Position numbers and translations under genes: made by a program. Positions 62,673-64,000 of a DNA stretch of 64,000 nucleotides are shown piece after piece. The stretch's first letter is position 1; each line of letters begins with the position of its first letter. Location: assembly GCF_014200595.1 (NCBI RefSeq), contig NZ_JACHCG010000001.1, positions 1,364,001 through 1,428,000 on the forward strand. The letters run 5' to 3'. Origin of the DNA: Pedobacter cryoconitis. Its GTDB lineage: Bacteria > Bacteroidota > Bacteroidia > Sphingobacteriales > Sphingobacteriaceae. The notes beneath the pieces are model-generated. The model was not told the origin of the DNA. It did not search any database and was given only the letters and a program-made list of their open reading frames with translations.

Positions 62673-62846
62673 ATGAAAATTAAAAATAAAAAAGAGACAA
62701 AAGAGAAATTGTCATTTGAAAAAACAACAATAGTAACATTAAATAAAAATGATATGGCCAGAATTAAAGGGGGAGCATTTCCTGTAGAAGATGCTATTGG
62801 ATCGAATAATCCGTTATGTGGTGATAAAGAAAAAACAACTGGTTAA
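62673..62846 (+). CDS. Class I lanthipeptide precursor peptide
   Basis: A 57-residue peptide. The leader is basic and has a KEKLSFEKTTI segment followed by LNKNDMARIKGG, the usual double-glycine leader end of Bacteroidota lanthipeptides. The core is about 23 residues beginning AFPVEDAIGSNNPLCGDKE with one Cys, one Ser and two Thr, enough for one or more thioether rings. It lies between LanB and an S41 peptidase. Only a single Cys is notable, so at most one ring can form. Too short for most ORF filters. Confidence 0.85.
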   Translation: MKIKNKKETKEKLSFEKTTIVTLNKNDMARIKGGAFPVEDAIGSNNPLCGDKEKTTG

Positions 62847-62910
62847 TTTATATTACAATTATTCTAGTTACAGTATTTTATTCAAATAAAACCCAATCAA
62901 ATTATTCTAA

Positions 62911-64000
62911 ATGAAGTTATCCATTATAATCGCTTTAATACTATTACCCTTTTTTTCCGATGCTCAGAGTTGTAATTGTTCAGAAAATTTCAAATTTTTA
63001 GTGGGGAAAATAAAAAACAATTATGTAGGATACAAAGATAAAATAAAGCCGTCCAACCAGGAGCGGTTTAACGTCTTTACTGATAGTCTGCAAAAAGTTG
63101 CAGATTCATCTAATATTAATGAGTGTAAAGACGTCTATTTAAAATGGTTGTCCTTTTTTAAAGACCGGCATCTTGGAATTTCATCTTTTAAAGCGGTGAA
63201 TGCATCAAATGATTATATAAGAACTTATTTTTCAAAAGGTGAAGTTGTTTCCTGGAATGAGCTTAGTTTTGATAAATATTTACAGGATAATAAAGGGAAA
63301 TTAGATAAAATTGAAGGATATTGGAGTAATTTTCCTACTTATCAAATAGGAATAGTAAAAGATTCTATAAAGAATAATGAATTTGTTGGTTTCATTTTGA
63401 AGGCAGATAGTATTTATTGGATGCCAAAACAGGTGAAATTTAGAATAAAAAAAGTGAATGGTAATTATCAGGTGATTTATTATAAACCATTAGATCATTC
63501 CAAAAATAGTTCTTCGATAAGAGTAAAAGATAGCATTCTTGACTTTGATGGTTTTGGTAAATATTATAAAGGTAAAGGCTTTAAAGATAATCCTGAAGCC
63601 ACTGCTGAAAATCAAGATCTATCTCCATCATTCAAAGTGCTGGACAAAGAAACCAATTTATTAGTAATACCATACGCCATCATTAAATATAAAAAATCAG
63701 TAGACAGCATATTGGTGAGTAATAAAAAATTGCTGGAAAAAACTGAACATCTTATTATTGATCTTCGAAATAATTCTGGAGGTCAGAACGGTACATTTGA
63801 AAATATTTTGCCTTATTTATATACTAATCCAATTTATACGGAAGGAGATGCCGTATTAGCTACGGCAGATAATATAAGAGATGGATATGATGTTGATATG
63901 ACTGGTTACCCAGAGAAAACAAAAAAACTCATGACTGAAGAGGTTAAGAAATTTAAAGCGCATGTTGGTGAATTATACTCATATCCGGCGGATACACTTA
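62911..64000 (+). CDS. S41-family peptidase, cut by window end
   Basis: The first 363 codons are present and the gene continues past the window. A signal peptide (residues 1-18, ending FFSDA) is followed by an N-terminal helical region and the start of the S41 (C-terminal processing protease-like) catalytic domain: HLIIDLRNNSGGQNG, the conserved DLRxNxGG block that precedes the catalytic Ser. In lanthipeptide clusters of this phylum such peptidases are frequent, perhaps for maturation of the product outside the cytoplasm. Confidence 0.85.
   Translation, partial: MKLSIIIALILLPFFSDAQSCNCSENFKFLVGKIKNNYVGYKDKIKPSNQERFNVFTDSLQKVADSSNINECKDVYLKWLSFFKDRHLGISSFKAVNASNDYIRTYFSKGEVVSWNELSFDKYLQDNKGKLDKIEGYWSNFPTYQIGIVKDSIKNNEFVGFILKADSIYWMPKQVKFRIKKVNGNYQVIYYKPLDHSKNSSSIRVKDSILDFDGFGKYYKGKGFKDNPEATAENQDLSPSFKVLDKETNLLVIPYAIIKYKKSVDSILVSNKKLLEKTEHLIIDLRNNSGGQNGTFENILPYLYTNPIYTEGDAVLATADNIRDGYDVDMTGYPEKTKKLMTEEVKKFKAHVGELYSYPADTL

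Overview
The window is chromosomal DNA from a Bacteroidota bacterium, most likely Pedobacter or a close relative in Sphingobacteriaceae. The evidence is the low GC content, the near absence of Shine-Dalgarno sequences, one exact TAnnTTTG promoter element, a SusC/SusD pair, and family types common in that group (DUF6266, DUF6520 with MauE, DUF3606, NIPSNAP, a class I lanthipeptide precursor). I saw no rRNA, tRNA, CRISPR array, complete insertion sequence or integrase.

Layout. 1-4.9 kb: MocR-type regulator with its own repeated operator, NUDIX hydrolase, DUF72 protein and small genes. 5.3-8.7 kb: two related DUF6266-type genes, each preceded by an array of 10-bp repeats, then a membrane protein, an overlapping CHAP/NlpC-like amidase and a helix-turn-helix protein. 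8.7-12.9 kb: RidA protein, a broken desaturase, Hsp20, an AraC regulator and a methyltransferase. 13-17.4 kb: DNA repair genes (LigD, exonuclease III) beside a dnaE2 remnant. 17.4-23.8 kb: accessory DNA with gene fragments, secreted proteins and two zinc-metallopeptidase-like genes, each followed by a secreted protein or lipoprotein.

24-41 kb is a defence-like island. It holds a MazG-like gene coupled to a DUF2075 helicase with a nuclease-like N-terminus, two HNH nucleases (one McrB-N/ScoMcrA-like), a doubly broken PAPS-reductase-like gene, a compact four-gene minus-strand operon, a GmrSD-type DUF262 protein, two HEPN-like candidates and an XRE regulator. The four-gene operon encodes a small protein beginning Met-Gly-Ser-Thr-Gly, a PfkB kinase fused to a nucleoside deoxyribosyltransferase, a QueC-like enzyme and an OGG-like HhH glycosylase. 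It resembles the accessory genes of type IV CBASS and the QatB/QatC pair, but no CD-NTase, QatA or QatD is seen, so it is my main candidate for an undescribed system.

41-49 kb: a possible structured RNA, then a SusC/SusD locus with two thioredoxin-fold proteins, facing a DUF6520-MauE pair. 50-58.3 kb: ordinary genes (Crp/Fnr regulator, leucine-rich repeat protein, Fpg/Nei glycosylase, L,D-transpeptidase, HxlR regulator with an old yellow enzyme, acetyltransferases, NIPSNAP protein). 58.3-64 kb: the start of a lanthipeptide cluster, with a divergent LytTR regulator, LanB dehydratase, a 57-residue precursor peptide and an S41 peptidase that runs off the window.
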